Shown in pieces: positions 34,446-42,354 of a stretch of DNA of 64,000 bases (position 1 is the first letter of the stretch; each line of letters opens with the position of its first letter). Source of the DNA: Demequina iriomotensis. Its GTDB lineage: Bacteria; Actinomycetota; Actinomycetes; Actinomycetales; Demequinaceae. The notes beneath the pieces were generated by a model. The model saw only the letters and a list, made by a program, of their open reading frames with translations, searched no databases and was not told where the DNA came from. The stretch spans positions 248,001-312,000 of the forward strand of contig NZ_BBME01000009.1 in assembly GCF_000971395.1 (NCBI RefSeq), given 5' to 3'. Position numbers and translations under genes: made by a program.

Positions 34446-34919
34446 CTAGAGCGAGCGCAGGGCGACCGTGATCTCCACCTCGACGGGCGCGCCGAGCGGC
34501 AGCGCCGCGACGCCGACCGCGGAGCGGGCGTGGCGACCGGCCTCGCCGAAGACCTCGACCATGAGGCTCGAGGCCCCGTTGAGGACGGCGGGCTGCGCGG
34601 TGAACCCGGGCGCCGAGGCGACGAAGCCCGTGACCTTCACGACCGACTCGATGTTGTCGAGCCCTCCGGCCGCCTGCGCGACCGCGGCGAGCGCGTTGAG
34701 GGCGCACTGACGCGCGCACTCGGTCGCACGCTCGGGCGTGACATCGCCCGCGCGCTGGCCGACGAGGCCCACAGCGAGGAGGTCGCCCTCGGACAGCGGC
34801 AGCTGTCCCGAGGTGTGCACCAGGTCGCCGTGGCGACGCGCGGGGACGTAGGTGCCCACCGGGGTCGCGACCTCGGGCAGCGTGAGCCCCAGCGCGGCGA
34901 GGCGCTGGCTCGCGGACAC
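34446..34919 (-). CDS. RidA/YjgF-family enamine/imine deaminase
   Basis: This 157-aa protein has the YjgF fold, which hydrolyses reactive enamines/imines from PLP enzymes. The conserved stretches are TSGQLPLSEGDLLAVG, CARQCALNALAAVAQAAGGLDNI, VVKVTGFVAS and the C-terminal GAPVEVEITVALRSL. The key Arg is seen only in related subgroups (ERATECARQ), so the exact subgroup is unclear. The start is the GTG at 34919, 2 bp after the DUF4177 stop. It is convergent with crp. Confidence 0.9.
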   Translation of the reverse strand: MSASQRLAALGLTLPEVATPVGTYVPARRHGDLVHTSGQLPLSEGDLLAVGLVGQRAGDVTPERATECARQCALNALAAVAQAAGGLDNIESVVKVTGFVASAPGFTAQPAVLNGASSLMVEVFGEAGRHARSAVGVAALPLGAPVEVEITVALRSL

Positions 34920-34921
34920 GG

Positions 34922-35080
34922 TCAGCGCTCCCCGGTCGGGCGCTTGAGGTACGCGACCAGGCCCCCGGTGGGGCCGGTCACCACCTGCACGAGCTCCCAG
35001 CCGTCCTCGCCCCACTGGTCGAGGATCTGCTTGGTGACGTGGTCGATGAGCGGAACGGTGGCGTACTCCCAGGTGGTCAT
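34922..35080 (-). CDS. DUF4177-family small protein
   Basis: This 52-aa protein reads MTTWEYATVPLIDHVTKQIL, continuing with DQWGEDGWELVQVVTGPTGG. This is the DUF4177 hallmark (W-E-Y ... GEDGWEL). It is small, soluble and of unknown function. It is immediately upstream of ridA on the same strand, with a 2-bp gap, and divergent from the PBP gene at 35171. The same pairing near crp/nth and a class A PBP gene is common in actinobacteria. Confidence 0.9.
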   Translation of the reverse strand: MTTWEYATVPLIDHVTKQILDQWGEDGWELVQVVTGPTGGLVAYLKRPTGER

Positions 35081-35170
35081 GCGCCCGAGCCTAGTCCGCC
35101 ACGGCCCCGCTCGGCGGGCCCGCGGAGGGGCTGATTGGTGCCCGCGCGCGCCTCGCTTACCCTTATAGCC

Positions 35171-37750
35171 ATGTCTCGGTCCCATCCACGCCCTCGTACG
35201 AAGGTGACGTTCGTGCAGCTGCTCACCGCGCTGTCGCTGTTCGTCGCCCTGTCGATCATGGGTGGGTTCCTCCTCGCAGGCCTCGCCCTGCCTGCGGTGA
35301 CGGTCGCCGGAAACGCCGCGAGCGGGTCCGCCGAGCTGTTCGAGGAGCTGCCGCAGGAGCTCGCGGCCGTGAGCCTCCCGCAGCAGTCCAACATCTACGA
35401 CCGCACCGGCAAGAACCTGCTCGCGACGTTCTACGAGCAGAACCGCGTGGTGGTGCCGCTCGAGGACATCTCGCCGTGGCTGCAGAACGCCGTGGTGTCG
35501 ATCGAGGACAAGCGCTTCTGGCTCCACCACGGCGTCGACGGCGAGGGCCTGCTGCGCGCGGCCTACGTCAACCTCACCTCGCCCGACTCCCCCGGAGCGT
35601 CGACGCTCACGCAGCAGCTGGTGAAGAACACGCTGCTGCAGAAGGCGATCCTGTCCGAGGACGAGGACGCGATGGATGCGGCGACCGAGGTGTCGCTCAC
35701 CCGCAAGATCCGCGAGTGGCGGCTCGCCCTCGCGCTCGAGGAGAACCTCGACCGCGAGTACGGCGTCCAGTGCGACCCGGACAACGCGAAGGTCGACTGC
35801 GGCAAGGAGCAGGTGCTCGAGCAGTACCTCAACATCGCGCAGTTCGGCGCGAACACCTACGGTGCCGAGGCCGCGTCGCAGCTCTACTTCTCGAAGTCCG
35901 CGAAGGACCTGACGGCCATCGAGGCCGCCACGATCGCCGGTGTCACGCAGAACCCCTCCAAGTGGGACCCCATCCGCTACCCGGAGAACGCGAAGGCGCG
36001 CCGCGACACCGTGCTCTACCAGATGTACCTGCAGGACTTCATCACCGAGGACCAGTACGACGAGTACTCCACGATCCCGGTCGAGGAGACGCTCAAGGTC
36101 TCGAACCCCAAGTTCTCGTGCGTCGCTGCGCAGGACGCGCCGTTCTTCTGCGACTACGTCACCAAGATCATCCGTCGCGACGACGTCTTCAACCAGGAGG
36201 GCGCGGAGCTCACGGGCGCCGACCTGCTGAGCCTCGGCGGCCTCGACGTGGTCACCACGCTCGACCTCGACAAGCAGCGCGCGGCCAACCAGGCGCTCGA
36301 GGCCGCGCTTCCCAAGGACGATCCGAAGGGCTGGGCGATGGCGCTCGTGTCCCTCGACCCCGGCACCGGGGAGATCCTGGCGATGGCGCAGAACCGCGAC
36401 TTCGACCCGTCCGAGGAGGGCGGCGAGGGCACCACCGCGATCAACTACGCCGTCGACTACGAGTGGGGAGGATCGTCCGGGTTCTCGCCGGGCTCGACCT
36501 TCAAGCCCGTGGTCCTCACCGAGTGGCTCAAGGAGGGCCACTCGCTCATGGAGAAGGTCGACGGCAAGCAGCAGAAGTACGACCCGTACTCGTGGCAGGC
36601 CAGCTGCGTCGACGGACCGGTGACCCGCGACTGGTGGGGCCCGGGCAACGTCGAGGGCGCGTTCGCGTACCAGCAGACGGTGCTCCACGCCTCCGCGAAC
36701 TCGGTCAACACGGCCTACGCGAACATGGCGAACAAGCTCGACCTGTGCTCGCTCCGCGATACGGCCGAGGACCTCGGCTTCCAGCGCGCGGACGACAAGG
36801 AGATCGAGATCACGCCGACGATGGCGCTCGGCACGCAGAACGCGTCCCCGCTGACGATGGCGCAGGTCGCGCAGGTGTTCGCGAACGAGGGCGTCCGCTG
36901 CGACCCGATCGCGATCCTGTCGGTCACCGACGCGAACGGCAAGCAGCTCGCGGTGCCGCCGCAGAGTTGCGAGCGCGTCATCGACAAGGAGATCGCGGAC
37001 GGCGTCGCGTACGCGATGCAGGACGTCATCAAGGAGGGGACCGGAACGGTCGCCCAGCTCGCGGACGGCCGCCCGGCGGCCGGCAAGACCGGTACCGCGC
37101 AGAACAACACGCACCTGTGGTTCATGGGCTACACCCCCAACCTCGTCGCGACCGTCTGGCTCGGCAACCCGGACTACGACGAGGAGGGTCAGAGCATCAC
37201 CCTCAACGGCACGTACTACAGCTACCTCTACGGATCGTCGATCTCGGCGCCCACGTGGAAGGCGTACATGGACGTCGCGTTGCAGGACATGCCGGTCGAG
37301 GGCTTCGACGAGCCGACCGACGATATCCTCTACGGCAAGCCCGTACCTGTGCCGTCGATCATCGGGATGACCGAGGACGAGGCGCGGAGCACCATCGACG
37401 GGGCCGGCTTCAAGCTCGCGGAGGAGGGCACCAAGGTGTTCTCGTCGCAGTACGCGCCCGGAACCGTCATCGCGCAGTCGCCCGGTGCGTACTACAAGAC
37501 GCTGCCCGGCTCGACCATCAGCTACTCGATCGCGACGGACCAGATGCCCGGCTGGTACACCAAGTGGCCCCAGGGCTGGGACCCGAACGTCGCGCCCGAC
37601 GACTGGTGGGGCACCGAGTGGCCGCCCGCGGAGTTCGAGAGCAACCCGCCCGCGGGCTGGCCGCTCGCGAACGACGACGAGCAGGACGGCAACGGTAACG
37701 GAAACGGCGGCAACAACAACGGCGGCGGCGGCCGCGGCGGGCGCGGGTAG
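35171..37750 (+). CDS. Class A penicillin-binding protein with C-terminal PASTA domain
   Basis: This 859-aa bifunctional peptidoglycan synthase has one N-terminal membrane segment (VQLLTALSLFVALSIMGGFLLAG), then a GT51 transglycosylase (SIEDKRFWLHHGVD; TLTQQLVKN). The transpeptidase has SxxK in GSTFKPVVL, SxN in SANSVNTAY and KTG in AAGKTGTAQ. One PASTA domain follows (VPSIIGMTEDEARSTIDGAGF) and a Gly/Asn-rich tail. A -10 box TACCCT (35158-35163) is 7 nt from the ATG, so the transcript is probably leaderless. Its stop is 2 bp before the phosphoesterase start. No GGACGATGC word occurs in it. Confidence 0.96.
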   Translation: MSRSHPRPRTKVTFVQLLTALSLFVALSIMGGFLLAGLALPAVTVAGNAASGSAELFEELPQELAAVSLPQQSNIYDRTGKNLLATFYEQNRVVVPLEDISPWLQNAVVSIEDKRFWLHHGVDGEGLLRAAYVNLTSPDSPGASTLTQQLVKNTLLQKAILSEDEDAMDAATEVSLTRKIREWRLALALEENLDREYGVQCDPDNAKVDCGKEQVLEQYLNIAQFGANTYGAEAASQLYFSKSAKDLTAIEAATIAGVTQNPSKWDPIRYPENAKARRDTVLYQMYLQDFITEDQYDEYSTIPVEETLKVSNPKFSCVAAQDAPFFCDYVTKIIRRDDVFNQEGAELTGADLLSLGGLDVVTTLDLDKQRAANQALEAALPKDDPKGWAMALVSLDPGTGEILAMAQNRDFDPSEEGGEGTTAINYAVDYEWGGSSGFSPGSTFKPVVLTEWLKEGHSLMEKVDGKQQKYDPYSWQASCVDGPVTRDWWGPGNVEGAFAYQQTVLHASANSVNTAYANMANKLDLCSLRDTAEDLGFQRADDKEIEITPTMALGTQNASPLTMAQVAQVFANEGVRCDPIAILSVTDANGKQLAVPPQSCERVIDKEIADGVAYAMQDVIKEGTGTVAQLADGRPAAGKTGTAQNNTHLWFMGYTPNLVATVWLGNPDYDEEGQSITLNGTYYSYLYGSSISAPTWKAYMDVALQDMPVEGFDEPTDDILYGKPVPVPSIIGMTEDEARSTIDGAGFKLAEEGTKVFSSQYAPGTVIAQSPGAYYKTLPGSTISYSIATDQMPGWYTKWPQGWDPNVAPDDWWGTEWPPAEFESNPPAGWPLANDDEQDGNGNGNGGNNNGGGGRGGRG

Positions 37751-37752
37751 GC

Positions 37753-38652
37753 GTGAGGCGCGTCGTCGCGGGTCTCGCAGCCGTGGGCGTGGCGGGCCTC
37801 GCGTGGGGCCTCGCCGAGGCGCGCGCGTTCACGGTGCGCCGGCACGAGGTGCCGATCCTTCCCGCGGGCAGCCGGCCGGTGCGAATCCTGCACCTGTCCG
37901 ACCTGCACCTCACGCCGTCGCAGCGCCGCAAGGTGGCCTGGGTCCGCGCGCTTGCGCACGAGCCCATCGACGCCGTGGTCACCACCGGTGACAACCTCGC
38001 GCACCCGGATGCGGTGCCGACCGCCCTCGAGGCGCTCGAGCCGTTCCTGGCGCTGCCCGGAGCGTTCGTGTTCGGGTCGAACGACTACCACGGGCCGCTT
38101 CCCAAGAACCCCCTCGACTACTTCGGCGGGCCGTCGCGCCTGCGCCCGAAGCAGGCGGAGCTCCCCACCGAGGCGCTCCGGGAAGGTCTTGCCGCCCAGG
38201 GCTGGGTGGACCTCAACAACGCGCGCGGCTCGATCACCGCGGCGGGCTCGGTGCTCGACCTCGTGGGCGTCGACGACCCCCACATCGGCCTCGACCGGAT
38301 GCCCGAGCCGGCTCCGCCCGTCGCCGATGCCGCCGTGCGCATCGGCGTCGCGCACGCGCCGTATCGCCGGGTGCTCGACCAGATGGCGTCGGACGATGCG
38401 GCGCTCATCCTCGCCGGCCACACGCACGGCGGACAGGTGTGCGTCCCGTTCTACGGTGCCCTCGTCACCAACTGCGACCTCGACACGAGCCGCGCGAGCG
38501 GTCTCCACGGTTGGCCGGGCGTGCGTCCGGACTCGGGCGGCAAGGGCGTCTACGTCCACGTCTCCGCGGGGCTCGGCACGTCCCCGTACGCGCCGTACCG
38601 CATCGCGTGCCGCCCCGAGGCGACCATCCTCACCCTGGTCCCGCGGGCGTAG
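37753..38652 (+). CDS. Calcineurin-like metallophosphoesterase
   Basis: This 299-aa protein has all dinuclear-metal motifs: ILHLSDLHLT (D-x-H), VVTTGDN (GD), GSNDYHGP (GN-D/H variant with Asn-Asp), and LAGHTHGGQV (GHTH). A short N-terminal hydrophobic segment (AGLAAVGVAGLAWGLAEA) suggests membrane association. It follows the PBP gene by 2 bp on the same strand and so is probably co-transcribed; similar YkuE-like phosphoesterases occur beside class A PBP genes in many actinobacteria. The substrate is unknown; UDP-sugar or lipid phosphate hydrolysis is possible. Confidence 0.92.
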   Translation: MRRVVAGLAAVGVAGLAWGLAEARAFTVRRHEVPILPAGSRPVRILHLSDLHLTPSQRRKVAWVRALAHEPIDAVVTTGDNLAHPDAVPTALEALEPFLALPGAFVFGSNDYHGPLPKNPLDYFGGPSRLRPKQAELPTEALREGLAAQGWVDLNNARGSITAAGSVLDLVGVDDPHIGLDRMPEPAPPVADAAVRIGVAHAPYRRVLDQMASDDAALILAGHTHGGQVCVPFYGALVTNCDLDTSRASGLHGWPGVRPDSGGKGVYVHVSAGLGTSPYAPYRIACRPEATILTLVPRA

Positions 38653-38707
38653 GGGGTCGATTTCATGTTTCCGCCTGCCGTCGGATATCCTAGGCAGGCT
38701 CAAAAAC

Positions 38708-38781
38708 CGGGGTGTGGCGCAGCTTGGTAGCGCGCCTCGTTCGGGACGAGGAGGCCGCAGGTTCAAATCCTGTCACCCCGA
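38708..38781 (+). tRNA. tRNA-Pro (anticodon CGG)
   Basis: A 74-nt cloverleaf: acceptor CGGGGTG/CACCCCG, D arm with GCGC-AGCTTGGTA-GCGC, anticodon stem CCTCG/CGAGG around loop TTCGGGA (anticodon CGG, reading CCG), and T arm with GTTCAAATC. The 3' CCA is not encoded. A strong hairpin terminator begins 9 nt later. Confidence 0.97.
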
Positions 38782-38790
38782 CGGTTGAGA

Positions 38791-38822
38791 GAAGGGCCGG
38801 ATCCGCGAGGATCCGGCCCTTC
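38791..38822 (+). terminator. Terminator of tRNA-Pro
   Basis: A perfect 14-bp stem (38791-38804 with 38809-38822) with a GCGA tetraloop, then TTGC. It is the clearest intrinsic-type terminator in the window. Confidence 0.93.
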
Positions 38823-38847
38823 TTGCGTCCCCGCCCGGTCGGCGCCG

Positions 38848-38920
38848 CGCGAGTCTTCAACGTTGCAGACTCGCGGACCACGCCTATTTGGCACTTGACC
38901 AGGTATGACAACGTTATCGA
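38848..38920. promoter_or_regulatory. Paired AACGTT-centred operators before the simple-sugar importer
   Basis: CGCGAGTCT/AGACTCGCG (38848-38875) encloses TCAACGTTGC, and TGACAACGTTATCGA (38906-38920) is a near-palindrome around AACGTT. A TTGACC -35-like box lies at about 38895. LacI-family operators typically centre on such CG-core palindromes. No regulator gene is adjacent. Confidence 0.55.
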
Positions 38921-39053
38921 AACGTGACCGCGCGTGGGTGGATTGCCCTTTGCTTACCGATTTGTCAGACCTATCGTGAGCGGGACGCCTCCTCAACGTC
39001 GAGGGCGGTGCCCCGGGGCGATGACGCCCTGGTCAAGGGGAAGGGATGTCGAC

Positions 39054-40154
39054 GTGAAGAAGTCCTCTCTGATCTCGACCGGGGCGCTGCTCGCAGCCTC
39101 GGCCCTCGTGCTCGCCGGATGCTCCAGCGACGGCGGGGACACGGGCTCCAGCATGGAGTCGAGCGATACCGGATCCGGCGATGCGATGGCCGAGGGCGGC
39201 CGTGCGTGCGTGATCCTGCCCGACGCCGCATCGTCCCCGCGCTGGGAGAACGGCGACCGGCCCGCACTCGAGGAGGCGATCACCGCCGCCGGGTTCGAGG
39301 CCGACATCCAGAACGCGCAGGGCGACACCGCCAAGTACGCGACCATCGCCGACCAGATGCTCACGCAGGGCTGCGGCGTCATGATCCTGGTCGACTACAA
39401 CGGCGCGGGCGTGACGGTCACCGAGAACGCGGTCGCGCAGGGCATCCCCGTGATCGCCTACGACCGCCCGATCGCCGGGGCCGACTACTACGTCTCCTTC
39501 GACAACTTCAAGGTCGGCGAGCTCGAGGGTCAGTCCGTGGTGGACGGTCTCGAGGCCAACGGCGTGGACCCGGCCGAGGCCGTGGTCGTGTACATCGGCG
39601 GCGACCCCGCCGACGGCAACGCCGCGAAGTTCCACGACGGTGCGGTGTCCGTCATGGAGGCCGCGGGCATCGAGCCGGCGGCGGAGCCGGCGGGCAAGTG
39701 GGACGGCGAGTACTCGGCGACCCAGTTCGAGCAGGCGCTCACCGACCTCGGCGGCAAGGTCGACGCGGTCTGGGCCGCGAACGACACGAACGCCGCGGGC
39801 GTCATCACGATCCTGGACAAGAACGGGCTGACGGTTCCCGTCTCGGGTCAGGACGCCTCGGTCGCCGGTCTCCAGAACGTGCTGCTCGGCAAGCAGGCGG
39901 CGACGGTCTACAAGCCGTACCAGCTCGAGGCGGCCACCGCCTCGGACCTCGCGGTCCAGCTGCTCAACGGCGAGGCGCCCGAGGCGCCCGCCGAGTACGA
40001 CGACGGCACGCCGTTCTTCGCGGAGACGCCGGTGCTCGTGGGGCCCAACGACATCCAGCAGGTCATCGACGACGGCAATGCGTCCTACGACGAGATCTGC
40101 ACGGGCGAGGTCGCGGCCAAGTGCGACGAGGTAGGGCTCGCCGCCGCCTCGTGA
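39054..40154 (+). CDS. Simple-sugar ABC importer, substrate-binding lipoprotein (FrcB/XylF-like)
   Basis: This 366-aa lipoprotein starts at the GTG at 39054 (AAGGGATGTCGAC upstream). The lipobox is ASALVLAGC, followed by an acidic Ser/Gly linker. The type I periplasmic-binding fold follows: CVILPDAASSPRW, VMILVDYNG, VIAYDRPIAGADYYVSFDN (the sugar-contacting Asp-Arg), AVWAANDTNAAGVI, and a C-terminal CDEVGLAAAS. It belongs to the xylose/ribose/fructose binding group. The downstream hairpin at 40168-40201 should keep its expression above that of the ATPase and permease. Confidence 0.92.
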   Translation: MKKSSLISTGALLAASALVLAGCSSDGGDTGSSMESSDTGSGDAMAEGGRACVILPDAASSPRWENGDRPALEEAITAAGFEADIQNAQGDTAKYATIADQMLTQGCGVMILVDYNGAGVTVTENAVAQGIPVIAYDRPIAGADYYVSFDNFKVGELEGQSVVDGLEANGVDPAEAVVVYIGGDPADGNAAKFHDGAVSVMEAAGIEPAAEPAGKWDGEYSATQFEQALTDLGGKVDAVWAANDTNAAGVITILDKNGLTVPVSGQDASVAGLQNVLLGKQAATVYKPYQLEAATASDLAVQLLNGEAPEAPAEYDDGTPFFAETPVLVGPNDIQQVIDDGNASYDEICTGEVAAKCDEVGLAAAS

Positions 40155-40167
40155 GCGGCGCGTGACG

Positions 40168-40201
40168 GGGAGGGCCCCGCGTGGCGACGCGGGGCCCTCC
40201 C
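40168..40201 (+). terminator. Intra-operon attenuating hairpin after the binding-protein gene
   Basis: A perfect 15-bp stem (40168-40182 with 40187-40201) with a GGCG loop, followed by TTCCC. It lies in the 84-bp gap before the ATPase gene and probably trims 3' ends or terminates most transcripts, favouring the binding protein. Confidence 0.85.
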
Positions 40202-40238
40202 TTCCCACCATCCTCGACACCCGATCCGGAGGAGATCC

Positions 40239-40991
40239 ATGACCCAGCCCATCGTCGAGCTTCGCCAGGTGACCAAGAGCTTCGGACCCGTCGACGTCCT
40301 CAAGGGCGTCGACCTTGTCGCGCATGCGGGGCGCGTCACCGCGCTCGTGGGGGACAACGGCGCCGGCAAGTCCACGCTCATCAAGGGCCTCGCCGGCGTG
40401 CAGCCCTACGACGGAGGCGAGGTGCTCTTCGACGGGCAGGCCGTCTCCCTCCACCACCCGCGCGAGGCCGCTCGCCTGGGGATCGAGGTGGTCTACCAGG
40501 ACCTCGCGTTGTGCGACAACCTCGACATCGTCCAGAACATGTTTCTCGGCCGCGAGGAGCTGGCGTCGGGCACGTTCGACGAGGGCCGCATGGAGGCCGA
40601 GGCCGCCCGCGCGCTCCAGACGCTGTCCGTGAAGACGGTGAAGTCGCTGCGGCAGAAGGTGGCGTCGCTGTCCGGCGGCCAGCGCCAGACCGTCGCGATC
40701 GCCCGCTCCGTGGTGAAGAAGGCCACCGTGGTCATCCTCGACGAGCCCACGGCTGCGCTGGGCGTCGCGCAGACGGCCCAGGTGCTCGACCTGGTGAGGC
40801 GCCTCGCGGACAGCGGTGTCGCGGTCATCATCATCTCCCACAACCTGCAGGACGTCTTCGCCGTCGCGGACGACATCAGCGTCCTCTACCTGGGCACCAT
40901 GACGGCTCGGCTGGTCGCCAAGGACACCAACCCGGCCGACGTGGTCGGGTACATCACCGGGACCACGCGGATGACGGAGGTCGACGCGTGA
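40239..40991 (+). CDS. Single-domain sugar ABC transporter ATPase (FrcA-like)
   Basis: This 250-aa ATPase has one nucleotide-binding domain, unlike the doubled RbsA/XylG type. Walker A is GDNGAGKSTLI, the signature LSGGQRQTVAIA, Walker B VVILDEPTAALG and the switch His IISHNLQDV. The DEPTAALGV run is characteristic of FrcA-like ATPases. GGAGGAGATCC precedes the ATG. Its stop overlaps the permease GTG (GTGA). It energises uptake of the sugar bound by the upstream lipoprotein. Confidence 0.94.
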   Translation: MTQPIVELRQVTKSFGPVDVLKGVDLVAHAGRVTALVGDNGAGKSTLIKGLAGVQPYDGGEVLFDGQAVSLHHPREAARLGIEVVYQDLALCDNLDIVQNMFLGREELASGTFDEGRMEAEAARALQTLSVKTVKSLRQKVASLSGGQRQTVAIARSVVKKATVVILDEPTAALGVAQTAQVLDLVRRLADSGVAVIIISHNLQDVFAVADDISVLYLGTMTARLVAKDTNPADVVGYITGTTRMTEVDA

Positions 40992-42265
40992 GCGCCGAGG
41001 TCGACAGCGAGGGGCCCGCCGTCGCGGCGGCGGACGATGCGCCCAGCCTGCTGGGCAAGGGCGGTCACGGCGGGGTCGGCGATGCGGTCCGCGCCTACCT
41101 GCAGCGCGTGCGCGGCGGCGACATGGGGCCGCTGCCCGCGGTCGGAGGGCTCGTGGTGCTCGTGGTGATCTTCGCGATCGCGAACCCGCTGTTCCTCACC
41201 GAGCGCAACATCGCCAACCTGTTCACGCAGGCGGCGCCGCTCGTGACGCTCGGCATGGCGCTCGTGTTCGTGCTGCTCCTCGGCGAGATCGACCTGTCGG
41301 CGGGCGTGACCTTCGGCGTCGCGATGGGGGTGTTCGTCAAGCTCACCCAGCCCGGCGGGATGGCCTGGCCCCTCGCGCTGCTGGTCGCGCTCGGCATCGG
41401 GGTCGCCGTCGGCGCGTTCATCGGCTTCTTCGTCGCGCGCATCGGCGTGCCGTCGTTCGTGGTGTCGCTGGGGCTGTTCCTCGGGCTCCAGGGCGTGATG
41501 CTGGTGATCATCGGCGCGGGCGGCACGTACCGCCTCATCCCGAGCCCGATCCGCGCCATCCAGAACCAGAACCTGCCCCCGTGGGCCGGGTGGACGATGC
41601 TCGCCGTGGTGCTCGCGCTGCTGCTCGCGGTCGCGCTGCTCGACCGCAGGCGCCGCGCGGCGTCGGGGGCTCCCAACCCGCCCGCGAGCATCATGTACGC
41701 CAAGCTCGGCGTCATCGCGGCGCTGGGCGCGTTCATCGTGTTCTACCTCAACCAGGACCGCGGCACCGCGGCGCGCTCGCTCGAGGGCGTCCCCATCGTG
41801 GTGCCGCTGGTGCTGCTCATTCTCATGGTGGGGACGTACGTGCTCGATCGCACGCGCTTCGGCCGCTACATCTACGCGATCGGCGGCAACACCGAGGCGG
41901 CGCGGCGCGCCGGCGTAAACGTCACGCTCGTGAAGTGGTCCGCGTTCGTCGTCTGCTCGGTGCTGGCGGTGGTCGCCGGCGTCTTCACGGTCTCGAAGGT
42001 GGGATCGGCCGATGCGGCGATGGGGCGCGAGATCGTGCTGTCGGGCGTCGCCGCGGCCGTGGTCGGCGGCGTCAGCCTCTTCGGCGGCCGCGGGCGGCTC
42101 GTGCACGCGGTGATCGGGGCGACCGTGATCGCGGTGATCACCAACGGCATGGGCCTGCTCAAGTTCTCCGCCGGCGCGAACCTCGCGGTCACGGGCGGCG
42201 TGCTGGTGCTCGCCGCGACGGTCGACGCCCTCGCGCGCAAGCGGTCGGGCGCCACGGGCGTGTAG
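40988..42265 (+). CDS. Simple-sugar ABC permease (FrcC/XylH-like)
   Basis: This 425-aa protein starts with the GTG overlapping the ATPase stop. About ten membrane segments are visible, with the family motifs GEIDLSAGVTFGVAM, IGVPSFVVSLGLFLGLQGV, RTRFGRYIYAIGGNTEAARRAGV and SGVAAAVVGGVSLFGGRG. The inner segment between 235 and 285 is longer than in RbsC and resembles XylH. It completes a three-gene importer for a pentose or hexose. GGACGATGC words are at 41032 and 41592. Followed by 89 bp to the lactate permease gene. Confidence 0.94.
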   Translation: MSAEVDSEGPAVAAADDAPSLLGKGGHGGVGDAVRAYLQRVRGGDMGPLPAVGGLVVLVVIFAIANPLFLTERNIANLFTQAAPLVTLGMALVFVLLLGEIDLSAGVTFGVAMGVFVKLTQPGGMAWPLALLVALGIGVAVGAFIGFFVARIGVPSFVVSLGLFLGLQGVMLVIIGAGGTYRLIPSPIRAIQNQNLPPWAGWTMLAVVLALLLAVALLDRRRRAASGAPNPPASIMYAKLGVIAALGAFIVFYLNQDRGTAARSLEGVPIVVPLVLLILMVGTYVLDRTRFGRYIYAIGGNTEAARRAGVNVTLVKWSAFVVCSVLAVVAGVFTVSKVGSADAAMGREIVLSGVAAAVVGGVSLFGGRGRLVHAVIGATVIAVITNGMGLLKFSAGANLAVTGGVLVLAATVDALARKRSGATGV

Positions 42266-42354
42266 GGAGCGGTGCGGCGGTGGCTCGCCGCGCCGTCGCA
42301 TCGTCCCCGGGATAGCGTGAACCAGGGACGTCGCCGAGGCCGGGAGGGCCGCTG

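Noticed and set aside
38652-39053. A longer start for the sugar-binding lipoprotein from 38934
   Set aside because: The extension puts 40 residues before the signal peptide. GTG 39054 has a ribosome site and gives a normal lipoprotein signal.
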